From positions 1 to 64,000 of the forward strand of contig NZ_JASMWN010000003.1 of NCBI RefSeq assembly GCF_032595355.1: a DNA stretch of 64,000 bases. Reading direction: 5' to 3'. Positions 52,621-61,964 of the stretch are shown here, one piece after another. Position numbers and translations under genes: made by a program. The number at the start of each line of letters is the position of its first letter. Within the stretch, counting starts at the first letter, position 1. Source of the DNA: Sedimentitalea todarodis (GTDB lineage Bacteria; Pseudomonadota; Alphaproteobacteria; Rhodobacterales; Rhodobacteraceae). Below the pieces are notes generated by a model. The model was not told the DNA's origin. It ran no database searches and saw nothing but the letters and a program-made list of their open reading frames with translations.

Positions 52621-53886
52621 ATGAAAGACATGGATAACATTCCCGCATTGATGGCCGATATCGGCACGCGTGCCAAGATCGCCAGCCAGGCGCTCGCCTT
52701 TGCCAGCGCCGAGAGCAGGCGGGCCGCATTGATGGCCGCCGCCGATGCGGTCTGGCTGCAGCGTAACGATATCATTGCCGCGAATGCCCGTGATCTGGAG
52801 TACGGCCGCGACAAAGGGCTGTCTGCCGCGATGATGGATCGCCTGATGCTGGACGACACGCGCATCCAGGGGATCGTCGAGGGCCTGCGGGCCGTCGCGG
52901 AACAACCCGACCCGGTTGGCGAGGTGTTGGAAGAATGGGACAGGCCCACGGGGTTGCACATCAGCCGGGTTCGCACGCCTCTTGGCGTGATCGGTGTGAT
53001 CTACGAGAGCCGACCCAACGTGACGGCGGATGCCGGGGCGTTGTGTCTGAAATCCGGCAATGCGGTCATCTTGCGGGGCGGTTCAGAGAGTTTTCATTCG
53101 TCTTCCACCATCCATGCCTGTCTGGTCGCGGGGTTGCGTGCTGCCGGGTTGCCCGAAGACGCGATCCAATTGGTGCCCACCCGAGATCGCGCCGCGGTGT
53201 CGGAACTGTTGACGATGACGGACACGGTCGATGTGATCGTGCCGCGCGGTGGCAAGGGGCTGGTCGGATTGGTTCAGCGCGAGGCACGCGTTCCGGTCTT
53301 TGCCCATCTGGAAGGTATCGTGCATATCTATCTGGACAGGGACGCAAGCCTGCAAAAGGCGCTTGACGTCGTGCTGAATGCCAAGACGCGCCGGCCGGGG
53401 ATTTGCGGCGCGGCAGAGTGCCTGCTGATCCATGAAGATATCGCCGATACCATCGGGGCAGACGTGATCGCGGCGCTGGTTTCGGCGGGTGTCGAAGTGC
53501 GGGCGGACGGCGCACTGGCGGCGATTGAGGGCACGATTGTTGCCGAAGACGAAGACTGGGGTCGGGAATATCTTGACATGATCATCGCCGCAAAGCCGGT
53601 GACCGATATCGACGCGGCAATTGCCCATATTCGGGCCTATGGCTCAAATCACACGGATTGCATCGTTACCGAGAGCGCGGAGGCCGTCGCCCGCTTTTTT
53701 GAACAACTGGACAGTGCCATCCTGATGCACAATGCCTCGACCCAATTCGCTGATGGTGGTGAGTTTGGCATGGGGGCCGAGATCGGCATCGCCACCGGCA
53801 AGATGCACGCGCGTGGCCCGGTTGGGGCTAAGCAGTTGACCAGCTTCAAATACCTTGTGCGCGGCGATGGGACAGTGCGCGCATAA
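52621..53886 (+). CDS. proA: Gamma-glutamyl phosphate reductase
   Basis: ProA reduces glutamyl phosphate to the semialdehyde. The 421-residue aldehyde-dehydrogenase-fold protein has the catalytic Cys262 in RRPGICGAAE, the LKSGNAVILRGGSE stretch and the VIVPRGGKGL motif. ATG 52621 has AGGGG eight bases upstream, and the earlier in-frame start adds no conserved sequence. It completes the obgE-proB-proA unit. Confidence 0.96.
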   Translation: MKDMDNIPALMADIGTRAKIASQALAFASAESRRAALMAAADAVWLQRNDIIAANARDLEYGRDKGLSAAMMDRLMLDDTRIQGIVEGLRAVAEQPDPVGEVLEEWDRPTGLHISRVRTPLGVIGVIYESRPNVTADAGALCLKSGNAVILRGGSESFHSSSTIHACLVAGLRAAGLPEDAIQLVPTRDRAAVSELLTMTDTVDVIVPRGGKGLVGLVQREARVPVFAHLEGIVHIYLDRDASLQKALDVVLNAKTRRPGICGAAECLLIHEDIADTIGADVIAALVSAGVEVRADGALAAIEGTIVAEDEDWGREYLDMIIAAKPVTDIDAAIAHIRAYGSNHTDCIVTESAEAVARFFEQLDSAILMHNASTQFADGGEFGMGAEIGIATGKMHARGPVGAKQLTSFKYLVRGDGTVRA

Positions 53887-53899
53887 GGCGCGCGCCGTC

Positions 53900-54496
53900 T
53901 CAGAAGCAGATCGCGATCTGACCATCCGCTTGCTCCGTCGACACGTTGCGATCGAGATCTGCGGCCACGGTCGGCATCAGGGCAAACTGCACCTGAGCCG
54001 GGGTGACATGCAACAGCGTGTCCGGCGCGGACAGACCGGCCCATAAGGCGCTATCGACGTTCAGCTTTTCGGAGGTGCCTGTTACGCGCCACCGGTCACC
54101 TTCGACCCCTACGTTGGCATCCCCGCCGTAGGGCATGGACGTCTCCAGACACTGGATGGCCAGAAACGCCAGACGCACACAGGCGCGGCTCTGTGGTTCA
54201 AGGGGGCTCCAATGCAGCCGTAACCGACCACCGCGGCTCACATCGTCGAGCACCGACAGGACCTCGGTACGGCCCAGCATCTGTTCCCCGGCTGCCCCAT
54301 AGGCGATGCGAAAGAACCGGATTCGCGCACCGGCATTCCCGACGCTGTCGCTGATCAGCTCCAGTTCCGGTCCCTGCATGCCCCCGGCCATATCCAGTAA
54401 TTCGAGCCCGTTGGTGATGGCGCCGATCGGGCTGATCAGGTCATGGCAGATTCTGGACCCTATCAAGGACGCCAGATTGTGGTTACTCTGTCCCAC
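53900..54496 (-). CDS. chpT: Histidine phosphotransferase ChpT
   Basis: ChpT passes phosphate from the kinase CckA to the cell-cycle regulator CtrA in alphaproteobacteria. The 198-residue protein has the phospho-accepting His in SRICHDLISPIGAI (His18) in a two-helix DHp-like region, then a degenerate ATPase-like domain. The GTG start has GGAGG six bases upstream. It is convergent with proA and divergent from the DUF3553 gene. Confidence 0.88.
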   Translation of the reverse strand: MGQSNHNLASLIGSRICHDLISPIGAITNGLELLDMAGGMQGPELELISDSVGNAGARIRFFRIAYGAAGEQMLGRTEVLSVLDDVSRGGRLRLHWSPLEPQSRACVRLAFLAIQCLETSMPYGGDANVGVEGDRWRVTGTSEKLNVDSALWAGLSAPDTLLHVTPAQVQFALMPTVAADLDRNVSTEQADGQIAICF

Positions 54497-54522
54497 GTCA
54501 TTCCTCCGTTTCAGGGCCTGTT

Positions 54523-54705
54523 GTGACCGATCTCAACGCGATACTCGAACCCGGTATGCTTGTGCGCCACCCCGATTTCAATGATTGGGGTCTGGGGCAG
54601 GTGCAATCAAATGTTGGCGGCAAGATCACTGTTAACTTTCGCGAGCAGGGCAAGGTGGTCATTGACGGCACACGCGTGTCGCTGGTTCCCGTCTTTGATT
54701 CCTGA
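54523..54705 (+). CDS. DUF3553 family protein
   Basis: This 60-residue protein has the DUF3553 fold signature, with LEPGMLVRHPDFNDWGLGQV and GGKITVNFREQGKVVID. The domain resembles a small beta-barrel also found at the end of some UvrD-type helicases, so a nucleic-acid role is possible but unproved. The start is GTG 54523, only 27 bases from the divergent chpT start. Confidence 0.85.
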   Translation: MTDLNAILEPGMLVRHPDFNDWGLGQVQSNVGGKITVNFREQGKVVIDGTRVSLVPVFDS

Positions 54706-54818
54706 AACCGGTTTACGAATGGTTAATTTTTCGCGAACCCGCCGCGTATGTTGCCAATGCGCATCAATGCAGGCTATCTGGCTCCAACTGAATTCCGAAC
54801 AGATGAAACGCAGCCAAA

Positions 54819-55583
54819 ATGCCTGAATCCGAGCCCGAATTTTCCGTCAGGCTGGCAACCACAGACGACGAACGGCGCGCAGCACAGGCGCTGCGCTATG
54901 ACGTCTTTGTGCGAGAGTTGGGGGGCGGGGGCGCTCTTGTGGATCACGAGAACGGTTTGGAGCGTGACCGGTTTGATCCGTATTTCGATCACCTCCTGGT
55001 GTTTCACAATCCTACCCGTCAGGTTGTCGGAGTCTATCGGCTGATGCGTGACGATCAGGCGACCAGGGCAGGACAGTTCTATTCCGATGACGAATATGAT
55101 CTGAGCTCTCTCAAAGCCACGGGCCGCCGGTTGCTTGAACTTGGCCGCTCCTGTCTGCATCGCGATTATCGCGGAGGCATCGCGATGTACCATTTGTGGA
55201 GCGGGCTGGCACGGTATGTCGATACCCATGATATCGACATCCTGTTTGGTGTCGCCAGCTTTCATGGCACTGATCCGCGGGCGCTTGCTCAACCTCTTTC
55301 CATGTTGCACCACGCCCATCTGGCGCCACCCGAATTGCGCGTGCGTGCCCGACCCGAGCGTTTCCAGAGAATGGATCTTGTCCCGCCGGATCAGCTTGAT
55401 CGCCGCCGGGCGATGGTCGAAATGCCGGCACTGATCAAAGCCTATCTGCGGCTTGGCGGCAGCGTCGGAGAAGGGGCCTGTCTGGATCATGCGTTCAACA
55501 CCACCGATGTATGCCTTGTTCTGGACACGGCACAGATGAATGATCGCCAGAGGCGGCTCTATTCGGGTGAGCGGGCAGAATGA
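54819..55583 (+). CDS. olsB: Ornithine-acyl-ACP N-acyltransferase (OlsB)
   Basis: OlsB makes lyso-ornithine lipid, the first step of phosphorus-free ornithine lipid synthesis. The 254-residue GNAT-like protein has the family stretches AQALRYDVFVRELGG, VVGVYRLMRDDQA and LELGRSCLHRDYRGGIAMYH. Its stop overlaps olsA by 4 bases (ATGA), so the two enzymes are translated together. Confidence 0.92.
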   Translation: MPESEPEFSVRLATTDDERRAAQALRYDVFVRELGGGGALVDHENGLERDRFDPYFDHLLVFHNPTRQVVGVYRLMRDDQATRAGQFYSDDEYDLSSLKATGRRLLELGRSCLHRDYRGGIAMYHLWSGLARYVDTHDIDILFGVASFHGTDPRALAQPLSMLHHAHLAPPELRVRARPERFQRMDLVPPDQLDRRRAMVEMPALIKAYLRLGGSVGEGACLDHAFNTTDVCLVLDTAQMNDRQRRLYSGERAE

Positions 55584-56428
55584 ACCCGACGTGGAACAGT
55601 GGGTCGGATCCGGATCCGATCCGCATAGGCGCCTTGGGCTGGGTTCGTGTGATCCTACGCGGCACTGCGCTGGCGGTCCTGGTGTTTGGTTGCCTGCTGT
55701 TACTCCTGCTGATCCGGCTCGTCGAAAAACCGTTTTTTGGCCTGAAACGGCCACTGACGCCATACATCACCCAATTCGTCTGTCGGGCTGCGTTTCGGAT
55801 TCTTGGCATGGGGTTCTCGACATCGGGCGAATTGATGATCGAGCACGGCGCCGTGGTGGCCAATCATTCCTCGTGGCTTGACATCTTTGCGCTGAACGCC
55901 CGCAAACGGGTGTATTTCGTCTCAAAGTCTGAAGTTGCAAGCTGGCCCGGGATTGGTTGGCTGGCCCGCGCGACCGGAACGGTTTTTATCGAACGCAACC
56001 CGGCGCGGGCGCGCGAGCAGACGCAGCTCTTTGAACAACGGCTGCTTGCCGGGCACAAGCTGTTGTTCTTTCCAGAGGGCACGTCGACCGACGGGTTTCG
56101 GATATTGCCATTCAAAACAACGCTGTTCGCTGCGTTCTTCAGTGACGAGTTGAGAAACATCGCCCATATCCAACCGGTGAACGTGATCTATCATGCGCCT
56201 CGGGGCGAACCGGCGCGGTTCTATGGCTGGTGGGGTGACATGGAGTTTGCGGAACACCTGCTCAAGACGCTTGCGGTGCGCCGTCCCGGATCGGTTGAAC
56301 TGGTCTATCATCCGGCGGTGCGGGTTGCGGATTTTGCCAATCGCAAAGCGCTGGCCGCACATTGCGAAGGCGTGGTTCGGGCCTGCCATGACGCCAGGAT
56401 AACTGATCAGGCGACGCGTATCCGCTGA
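55580..56428 (+). CDS. olsA: Lyso-ornithine lipid acyltransferase (OlsA)
   Basis: OlsA adds the second acyl chain to form ornithine lipid. The 282-residue membrane-bound acyltransferase has an N-terminal hydrophobic segment (about residues 28-48), the NHSSWLD catalytic motif (His96, Asp101) and FPEGTSTDG. By fold it is a 1-acylglycerol-3-phosphate acyltransferase relative; the pairing with olsB points to OlsA, though activity on lysophosphatidate remains possible. Its end overlaps the convergent ugpC by 22 bases. Confidence 0.9.
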   Translation: MNPTWNSGSDPDPIRIGALGWVRVILRGTALAVLVFGCLLLLLLIRLVEKPFFGLKRPLTPYITQFVCRAAFRILGMGFSTSGELMIEHGAVVANHSSWLDIFALNARKRVYFVSKSEVASWPGIGWLARATGTVFIERNPARAREQTQLFEQRLLAGHKLLFFPEGTSTDGFRILPFKTTLFAAFFSDELRNIAHIQPVNVIYHAPRGEPARFYGWWGDMEFAEHLLKTLAVRRPGSVELVYHPAVRVADFANRKALAAHCEGVVRACHDARITDQATRIR

Positions 56429-57426
56429 CCGCCCTCATCAAATTGGATTTCATCGTCGGGTGACCAGTCAATGCCGCAGTGCTCGCCTTCCTGCCTGGCA
56501 CGCAATGCTCCGTCCTGACGCACGGTGAACTGATCACCTGATGGCAGCGCGAGATGGATCAGCGTTTCCGCACCAAGGGCTTCGGAAAAAGTGACGATTC
56601 CATTTGCATGGCCTTCGCCGGAAGGGACGATGTGCGCGTGTTCGGGACGCACCCCGATGGTGGCAAGACCCGGTCGCGGTGTCCTCAGGGACGCGGGTGG
56701 CACAAAGTTCGTTGCCGGTGATCCGATAAACCCGGCAACGAACTGCGTGGCAGGGTTGGCATAGACTTCAAGCGGCGCACCGATCTGGTCGGCAACCCCA
56801 TCATGCATCACGATCATGCGGTCAGCCAAGGTCATCGCTTCGACCTGATCATGGGTCACATAAACCGACGTAATGCCAAGTTCCTTCTGTAACGCCTTGA
56901 TTTCAAGCCGCATCTGCACGCGTAGCTTGGCGTCGAGGTTCGACAACGGTTCATCAAACAGGAACACCGCCGGCTTGCGGACGATGGCGCGACCCATGGC
57001 GACGCGCTGGCGTTGACCGCCCGAAAGCTCGCGGGGTTTTCGGAGCAGGTAGTCTTCGAGTTGCAGCATCTTGGCCGCAGTCGCGACCCGGCTGGCGATC
57101 TCGTCCTTTGGCACTTTTGCGATCTTCAAGCCGTAGGAAATGTTGTCAAATACGTTCATATGCGGGTAGAGCGCGTAGTTCTGGAACACCATCGCGATGT
57201 CGCGATCCATCGGTTCCAGATCATTGACGCGTTTGCCAGAGATTTCGATGTCACCGCCGGTCACTGTTTCCAATCCGGCGACCATCCGCAACAGGGTGGA
57301 TTTTCCACATCCGGACGGCCCCACGATCACGATGAATTCGCCATCGGCGATGTCGATATCGACGCCGTGGATCACCTCGGTCTTGCCAAAGCGCTTCTTG
57401 ACGTTGCTGAGTTTGAGCGTTGCCAT
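56407..57426 (-). CDS. ugpC: sn-Glycerol-3-phosphate ABC transporter ATPase UgpC
   Basis: This 339-residue ABC ATPase of the UgpC/MalK type has Walker A GPSGCGKST, signature LSGGQRQRVAMGRA, Walker B VFLFDEPLSNLD and a C-terminal TOBE domain (GVRPEHAHI). It powers import through UgpA-UgpE. It is the last gene of the ugpBAEC cluster and starts 3 bases after ugpE. Confidence 0.94.
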   Translation of the reverse strand: MATLKLSNVKKRFGKTEVIHGVDIDIADGEFIVIVGPSGCGKSTLLRMVAGLETVTGGDIEISGKRVNDLEPMDRDIAMVFQNYALYPHMNVFDNISYGLKIAKVPKDEIASRVATAAKMLQLEDYLLRKPRELSGGQRQRVAMGRAIVRKPAVFLFDEPLSNLDAKLRVQMRLEIKALQKELGITSVYVTHDQVEAMTLADRMIVMHDGVADQIGAPLEVYANPATQFVAGFIGSPATNFVPPASLRTPRPGLATIGVRPEHAHIVPSGEGHANGIVTFSEALGAETLIHLALPSGDQFTVRQDGALRARQEGEHCGIDWSPDDEIQFDEGGQRIRVA

Positions 57427-57429
57427 GGT

Positions 57430-58284
57430 CTATTTCTCGCTGTCCACAAGGCCGCGGATAAACAGGTTCTGCATGCTGATTACCACAATGATCGGGGGCA
57501 GCATGGCCAGGATCGATGTGGCCATGATGACCGGCCAGTCGGCGGTGTCGTCACCAGACGGAAACATCTGCTTGATGCCCATGACGATCGTGTTCATCGA
57601 CGGATCTGTCGTGATGAGCAGGGGCCAGAGATACTGGTTCCAGCCATAGATGAACAGGATCACAAAGAGGGCCGCAATGTTGGTGCGGCTCATCGGCAGC
57701 AGAATATCCCAGAAGAACCGCATCGGGCGCGCACCGTCCACGCGGGCGGCCTCGGCGAGCTCGTCCGGAACCGTCAGAAAGAACTGGCGAAACAGGAAGG
57801 TTGCAGTGGCGCTGGCGATCAGCGGAAAAATGAGGCCCGAATAGCTGTTGAGCATGCCAAATCCGGCGACGACCTCGTATGTGGGGACGATACGAACCTC
57901 GACCGGCAGCATGAGGGTGAGGAAAATCAGCCAGAAAAACAACCGGCGTCCGGGGAAGCGGAAATAGACGATGGCAAAGGCCGAAAGCAGCGAGATCAGG
58001 ATCTTGCCGATGGCGATACCCATCGCCATGACAAGCGAATTCGCCAGCATCCGCAGCACCGGCGCGTTCACCCCGGAGAAAAGTGCATCGCGGTAGTTTT
58101 GAAAGAACTGATTGCCAGGCCAGAGCGGCATCGGCGGCTGTGTGATTTCGGGCTGTGTCACGGTTGATGCGACAAAGGCGAGCCAGATCGGAAAGAAGAT
58201 GATCAGAATGCCGACAATCAGACCGGCATGGGTCAGCCACAGACCCGTGCCACGTGTTTCGACCATGCCGGTGCGCTCTGCCAT
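57430..58284 (-). CDS. ugpE: sn-Glycerol-3-phosphate ABC transporter permease UgpE
   Basis: This 284-residue permease has six membrane helices and the EAA loop (ELAEAARVDGARPMRFFWDI), typical of carbohydrate-type importers and UgpE. The ATG overlaps the ugpA stop by one base, consistent with a single transcript ugpB-ugpA-ugpE-ugpC. Confidence 0.93.
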   Translation of the reverse strand: MAERTGMVETRGTGLWLTHAGLIVGILIIFFPIWLAFVASTVTQPEITQPPMPLWPGNQFFQNYRDALFSGVNAPVLRMLANSLVMAMGIAIGKILISLLSAFAIVYFRFPGRRLFFWLIFLTLMLPVEVRIVPTYEVVAGFGMLNSYSGLIFPLIASATATFLFRQFFLTVPDELAEAARVDGARPMRFFWDILLPMSRTNIAALFVILFIYGWNQYLWPLLITTDPSMNTIVMGIKQMFPSGDDTADWPVIMATSILAMLPPIIVVISMQNLFIRGLVDSEK

Positions 58285-59165
58285 CAGTAATGCACCCGCC
58301 GTTCGATGAATTTGAACTGGATGATGGTGAGCAGCCCGACGACGAAGAGCAAAATAACGGATTGGGCCGCGGAACTGCCCAGATCCTGCCCGACAAAACC
58401 GTCGGCGTAGACCTTGTAGACAAGGATCGTGGTAGCCTGCTGCGGACCACCGCTGGTGATCGTGTGGATGACCCCGAAGGTCTCAAAGAAGGCATAGACG
58501 ATGTTGACGACCAGCAGGAAAAAGGTGGTGGGCGACAGCAGCGGCCAGACGATCGTTCGAAACCGGGTCCAGAAACGCGCGCCATCAATGGCGGCGGCCT
58601 CGATGACCGAACGTGGAATGGCCTGAAGCCCTGCGAGAAAGAACAGGAAGTTGTAGCTGATCCGCCCCCAGCTTGAGGCGGCCACGACAAGGCCCATCGC
58701 CTCGGTCTGGTTCAGCACATGGTTCCAGTCATAGCCAAGCAGGCCGAGATACCAGGAAACAACGCCGACGCGGGTGTTGAACATGAACAGCCACAACACG
58801 CCCGCGACCGCCGGGGCCACCGCATAGGGCCAGATCAACAGCGTGCGATAGGTGCCCGCTCCCTTGATCAGCCGGTCGGCAAGCAGCGCGAAATAGAGTG
58901 CGATGCCCATCGAGACGATCGTGACCAGCCCGGAAAAAACGGCCGTAGTCACAAATGACGCGCGGTAATAGGGATCCCCCAGCAGGTAGTGAAAGTTCCC
59001 AAGCCCAACGAACTGAGATTTCAGGCCAAAGGGATCGGGTATGAATAGCGACTGCCAGACGGCCTGGCCCGCAGGATAGAAAAAGAAGACCGCCGTAATG
59101 ATCACCTGCGGCAAGAGCAGCAGGAGCGGGAGCAGCCAGCCCTTGAAGGTTACGCGCTTTTCCAT
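58284..59165 (-). CDS. ugpA: sn-Glycerol-3-phosphate ABC transporter permease UgpA
   Basis: This 293-residue permease has six membrane segments and the EAA loop (VIEAAAIDGARFWTRFRTI). Start ATG 59165 (MEKRVTFKG) fits the family; the longer frame upstream is not conserved. A strong hairpin separates it from ugpB. Confidence 0.93.
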   Translation of the reverse strand: MEKRVTFKGWLLPLLLLLPQVIITAVFFFYPAGQAVWQSLFIPDPFGLKSQFVGLGNFHYLLGDPYYRASFVTTAVFSGLVTIVSMGIALYFALLADRLIKGAGTYRTLLIWPYAVAPAVAGVLWLFMFNTRVGVVSWYLGLLGYDWNHVLNQTEAMGLVVAASSWGRISYNFLFFLAGLQAIPRSVIEAAAIDGARFWTRFRTIVWPLLSPTTFFLLVVNIVYAFFETFGVIHTITSGGPQQATTILVYKVYADGFVGQDLGSSAAQSVILLFVVGLLTIIQFKFIERRVHY

Positions 59166-59244
59166 TCCGGTTCGATCAGTGGTGGGGCAGGTGATCCTGA
59201 CCAAATGTTGCGGTCAAGAGTGCTGTCCGTGGGGTGATTGGTCT

Positions 59245-59270
59245 CTGCGCCCGGGCGGGGCCGGGCGCAG
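59245..59270 (-). promoter_or_regulatory. Stem-loop between ugpB and ugpA
   Basis: CTGCGCCCGG and CCGGGCGCAG form a perfect 10-bp stem with a 6-base loop in the 124-base gap. No T-run follows on the minus strand. Such hairpins after binding-protein genes can protect the upstream mRNA and raise the binding protein over the permeases; that is inference here. Confidence 0.6.
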
Positions 59271-59289
59271 AAAGTTCAGGCGAAAGCCG

Positions 59290-60600
59290 CTATTGATTGG
59301 CTTGTTCAAAGCGGCGCAGCAACTGGTTGCCCCGTTCAACCGCGCTGTCCAGAGCGGCCTGCGCGTCCTTGTCACCGGACCAGACCGCCTCGAGTTCCTC
59401 GTCGATGATCCCGCGGATCTGATCAAAGCTGCCAAGGCGCAGGCCTTTGGAATTCGGCGTTGGGGCCGCACCGGTCATTTGCTGAATGGCGATATCGGTG
59501 CCAGGATTGGCCTCGTAGAACCCTTCGGCCTTGGTCTGTTCGGCAGCGGCTAGGGTGATCGGCAGATAGCCGGTATCCTGATGCCATTTCGACTGGATGT
59601 CGGATGTCGACAGGAAGCTCAGGAATTCCGCGACACCCTTGTATTCTTCCGGATCATGCCCGGCCAGAACCCAGAGCGATGAGCCGCCGATGATCGTGTT
59701 CTGCGGAGCCCCTTCGACACCATCCCAATAGGGCAGAGGGCGGATCTCGAAATCAAATTCGGCTTCGGCCTTGATCCCGGCATAACCTGCAGAAGATTCG
59801 GTGAACAACGCGCATTCCCCGGCGCGAAAATTCGCTCCGCCTTCGTTGCGACGACCGTTGTAGATGAATTTGCCGTCTCTGGCCCAATCACCCATCTGCT
59901 GGATGTGCTGAACCTGCACCGGCCCGTTCAGCGTGAGTTCGGTATCAAGCCCGGCATATCCGTTTTCCTGGCTGGCAAAGGGTTGGTTGTGCCATGTGCT
60001 GAAGTTTTCGAGGTGGATCCAGCTCTGCCAGGCGGTGGTCAGCGGGCAGGCATGGCCCGCTTCCTTCAGTGCGTCCAGCGCCTCTCCGACCTGCTGCCAT
60101 GTGGACAGGTCCATGTCGGGATCAAGCCCGGCCGCCGAGAATGCGTCGCGGTTTACCCAGAGAACCGGAGTCGAGGAATTGTAGGGCAGCGAGAGCATTT
60201 CGCCGTCCGTGGTGGTGTAATAGCCTTTGACCGGGCCAAGATAGCCATCCGGGTCAAACGGTGCGCCACCTTCGGCCATCACTTCGTAAACAGGTCTGAT
60301 CGCGCCCTCTGCTGCCATCATCGTGGCTGTGCCGACTTCGAACACCATCAGGATATGCGGCTGCTCACCGGCTCGGAACGCGGCGATGCCGGCGTTGAGT
60401 GTTTCGGAATAGTTGCCCTTGTGGTTTCCGACAATCACATAGTCGGACTGGCTGGCGTTGAAGGTTTCGATCTGCTCTGCAAGAAGTTCGCCAAGCCGAC
60501 CGGTGAACGCGTGCCACCATTGAATCTCGGTCTGCGCCCAGGCACCCGTCGACAGGGCTACCGTAGACGCAGCGGCAGCGAGCAAAGTTTTGATTTTCAT
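59290..60600 (-). CDS. ugpB: sn-Glycerol-3-phosphate-binding protein UgpB
   Basis: This 436-residue periplasmic binding protein has a signal peptide (residues 1-22, ending GAWA) and starts its mature part with QTEIQWWHAFTGRLGE, typical of UgpB. It also has LPYNSSTPVLWVNRDAF and SSAGYAGIKAEAEFD. It delivers glycerol-3-phosphate or its diesters to UgpAEC. It is the first gene of the cluster. I did not see a clear Pho box upstream. Confidence 0.95.
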   Translation of the reverse strand: MKIKTLLAAAASTVALSTGAWAQTEIQWWHAFTGRLGELLAEQIETFNASQSDYVIVGNHKGNYSETLNAGIAAFRAGEQPHILMVFEVGTATMMAAEGAIRPVYEVMAEGGAPFDPDGYLGPVKGYYTTTDGEMLSLPYNSSTPVLWVNRDAFSAAGLDPDMDLSTWQQVGEALDALKEAGHACPLTTAWQSWIHLENFSTWHNQPFASQENGYAGLDTELTLNGPVQVQHIQQMGDWARDGKFIYNGRRNEGGANFRAGECALFTESSAGYAGIKAEAEFDFEIRPLPYWDGVEGAPQNTIIGGSSLWVLAGHDPEEYKGVAEFLSFLSTSDIQSKWHQDTGYLPITLAAAEQTKAEGFYEANPGTDIAIQQMTGAAPTPNSKGLRLGSFDQIRGIIDEELEAVWSGDKDAQAALDSAVERGNQLLRRFEQANQ

Positions 60601-60980
60601 GGCTTTCCCCCCAAGGAAATTGATCTAGTGCAATGTAGCACAGCCTAACCAACTGCGCGATTCTGACAACAGTTTTGCGACGGCCGAAGCAGAACCGGCG
60701 ATTTTGTTCACCGATTGGCATGGGATGACAAATCCGCGCCTCTGCCATATCGACTGGTCAGGCATCTTTGCCTTTGCGGCATTCGTGTTTCATGTAGACG
60801 CGCAGGTGGATCGAAACCGTGTGGGTAAGGGCTTGCGTCCGGGATCATCGTACAGTATGGCCCCACCATTCAACCCGCAGGCGGGGTTGGGCCGATGGGG
60901 GAGACATCCTCAAAGGTCCGCCGGTTGGCGCAATCGCGTCGAGACCCCCGCCGAGGATAAAACCGGAAAGGAAAACGAGC
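60601..60980 (+). other. Intergenic region and rpsB leader
   Basis: This 380-base gap between divergent ugpB and rpsB holds no gene that I can support. Near rpsB, CAACCC (60871-60876) and GGGTTG (60884-60889) form a hairpin with a 7-base loop, flanked by further C-rich and G-rich tracts that could extend it. This may be a leader structure for ribosomal-protein control, but no known motif was matched. Confidence 0.45.
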
Positions 60981-61859
60981 ATGGCTCTTCCCGAGTTCTC
61001 CATGCGCCAGCTGCTGGAAGCAGGCGTACACTTTGGTCACCAGACACAGCGCTGGAACCCGCGTATGGCGCATTACATATATGGCGCGCGCAACGGCATT
61101 CACATCATGGACCTGACACAGACTGTTCCGATGCTGGATCAGGCGTTGCAGGTCATTCGTGATACAGTCGCCAAGGGTGGCCGCGTCCTGTTTGTGGGCA
61201 CCAAGCGTCAGGCCAGCCAGCCGATCGCGGAAGCGGCCGAGAAATCCGCGCAGTATTACATGAACCACCGTTGGCTGGGCGGTACGCTCACCAACTGGCA
61301 GACCGTTTCCAAATCGATCCAGCGCCTGAAGCAAATCGACGAGCAGATGGAAACCGGTGCCGAAGGCCTGACCAAGAAAGAACGTCTTGGCATGGAACGC
61401 GATCAGGGCAAATTGCAGGCGTCGCTGGGCGGTATCCGCGAAATGGGCGGCACACCTGACCTGTTGTTCGTGATCGACGTCAAGAAAGAAGCGCTGGCGA
61501 TCGCCGAGGCCAACAAGCTGGGTATCCCGGTGGTTGCGATTGTCGACACCAACTGTTCCCCCGATGGCGTTGACTTCATCATTCCGGGCAATGACGACGC
61601 CGCCCGTGCAATCTCGCTCTATTGTGATCTTGCCGCGCGCGCCGCGCTGGACGGCATGTCGGCACAGTTGGGGGCAGCCGGCGTCGATCTGGGTGCAATG
61701 GAAGACGCTCCGGTTGAAGAAGCCGTTGCCGAGCCTGCAGCCGTTGAAGTTGGCGACGCGTCGACAGAGACCGTGTCGAACGACGCCATGGCCAAGGATG
61801 CGCCGATGGATATCGAGTCCACCGCAAAGACCCTGGAAAAGGCCGCCAAAAGCAGCTGA
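60981..61859 (+). CDS. rpsB: 30S ribosomal protein S2
   Basis: The 292-residue S2 protein starts MALPEFSMRQLLEAGVHFGH and has GARNGIHIMDL, FVGTKRQAS and NHRWLGGTLTNWQT. An acidic alanine-rich C-terminal tail (about residues 235-292) extends beyond the E. coli length, as is common in alphaproteobacteria. ATG 60981 follows GGAAAGGAAAACGAGC. It is followed by tsf in the usual order. Confidence 0.97.
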   Translation: MALPEFSMRQLLEAGVHFGHQTQRWNPRMAHYIYGARNGIHIMDLTQTVPMLDQALQVIRDTVAKGGRVLFVGTKRQASQPIAEAAEKSAQYYMNHRWLGGTLTNWQTVSKSIQRLKQIDEQMETGAEGLTKKERLGMERDQGKLQASLGGIREMGGTPDLLFVIDVKKEALAIAEANKLGIPVVAIVDTNCSPDGVDFIIPGNDDAARAISLYCDLAARAALDGMSAQLGAAGVDLGAMEDAPVEEAVAEPAAVEVGDASTETVSNDAMAKDAPMDIESTAKTLEKAAKSS

Positions 61860-61866
61860 TCGGTTT

Positions 61867-61930
61867 GCCGCCGCGGTTCGCGGTGGTCTGACATGAACCT
61901 GATATGCGGCGCGAGTATTGCTCGCGCTGC
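61867..61930 (+). promoter_or_regulatory. Two tandem hairpins between rpsB and tsf
   Basis: GCCGCCGCG (61867-61875) pairs with CGCGGTGGT (61879-61887) using two G-U pairs. GCGGCGCGAG (61906-61915) pairs with CTCGCGCTGC (61921-61930) using one. Neither has a T-run. They may act as partial terminators or processing sites that set the S2 to EF-Ts ratio. Confidence 0.5.
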
Positions 61931-61964
61931 ACCCGTTGAAAATTCCTGGACAGGAGAGCCGAAC

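Noticed and set aside
60601..60720. Pho box upstream of ugpB
   Set aside because: Phosphate control would be expected for ugp, but no convincing pair of CTGTCAT-like repeats was visible.
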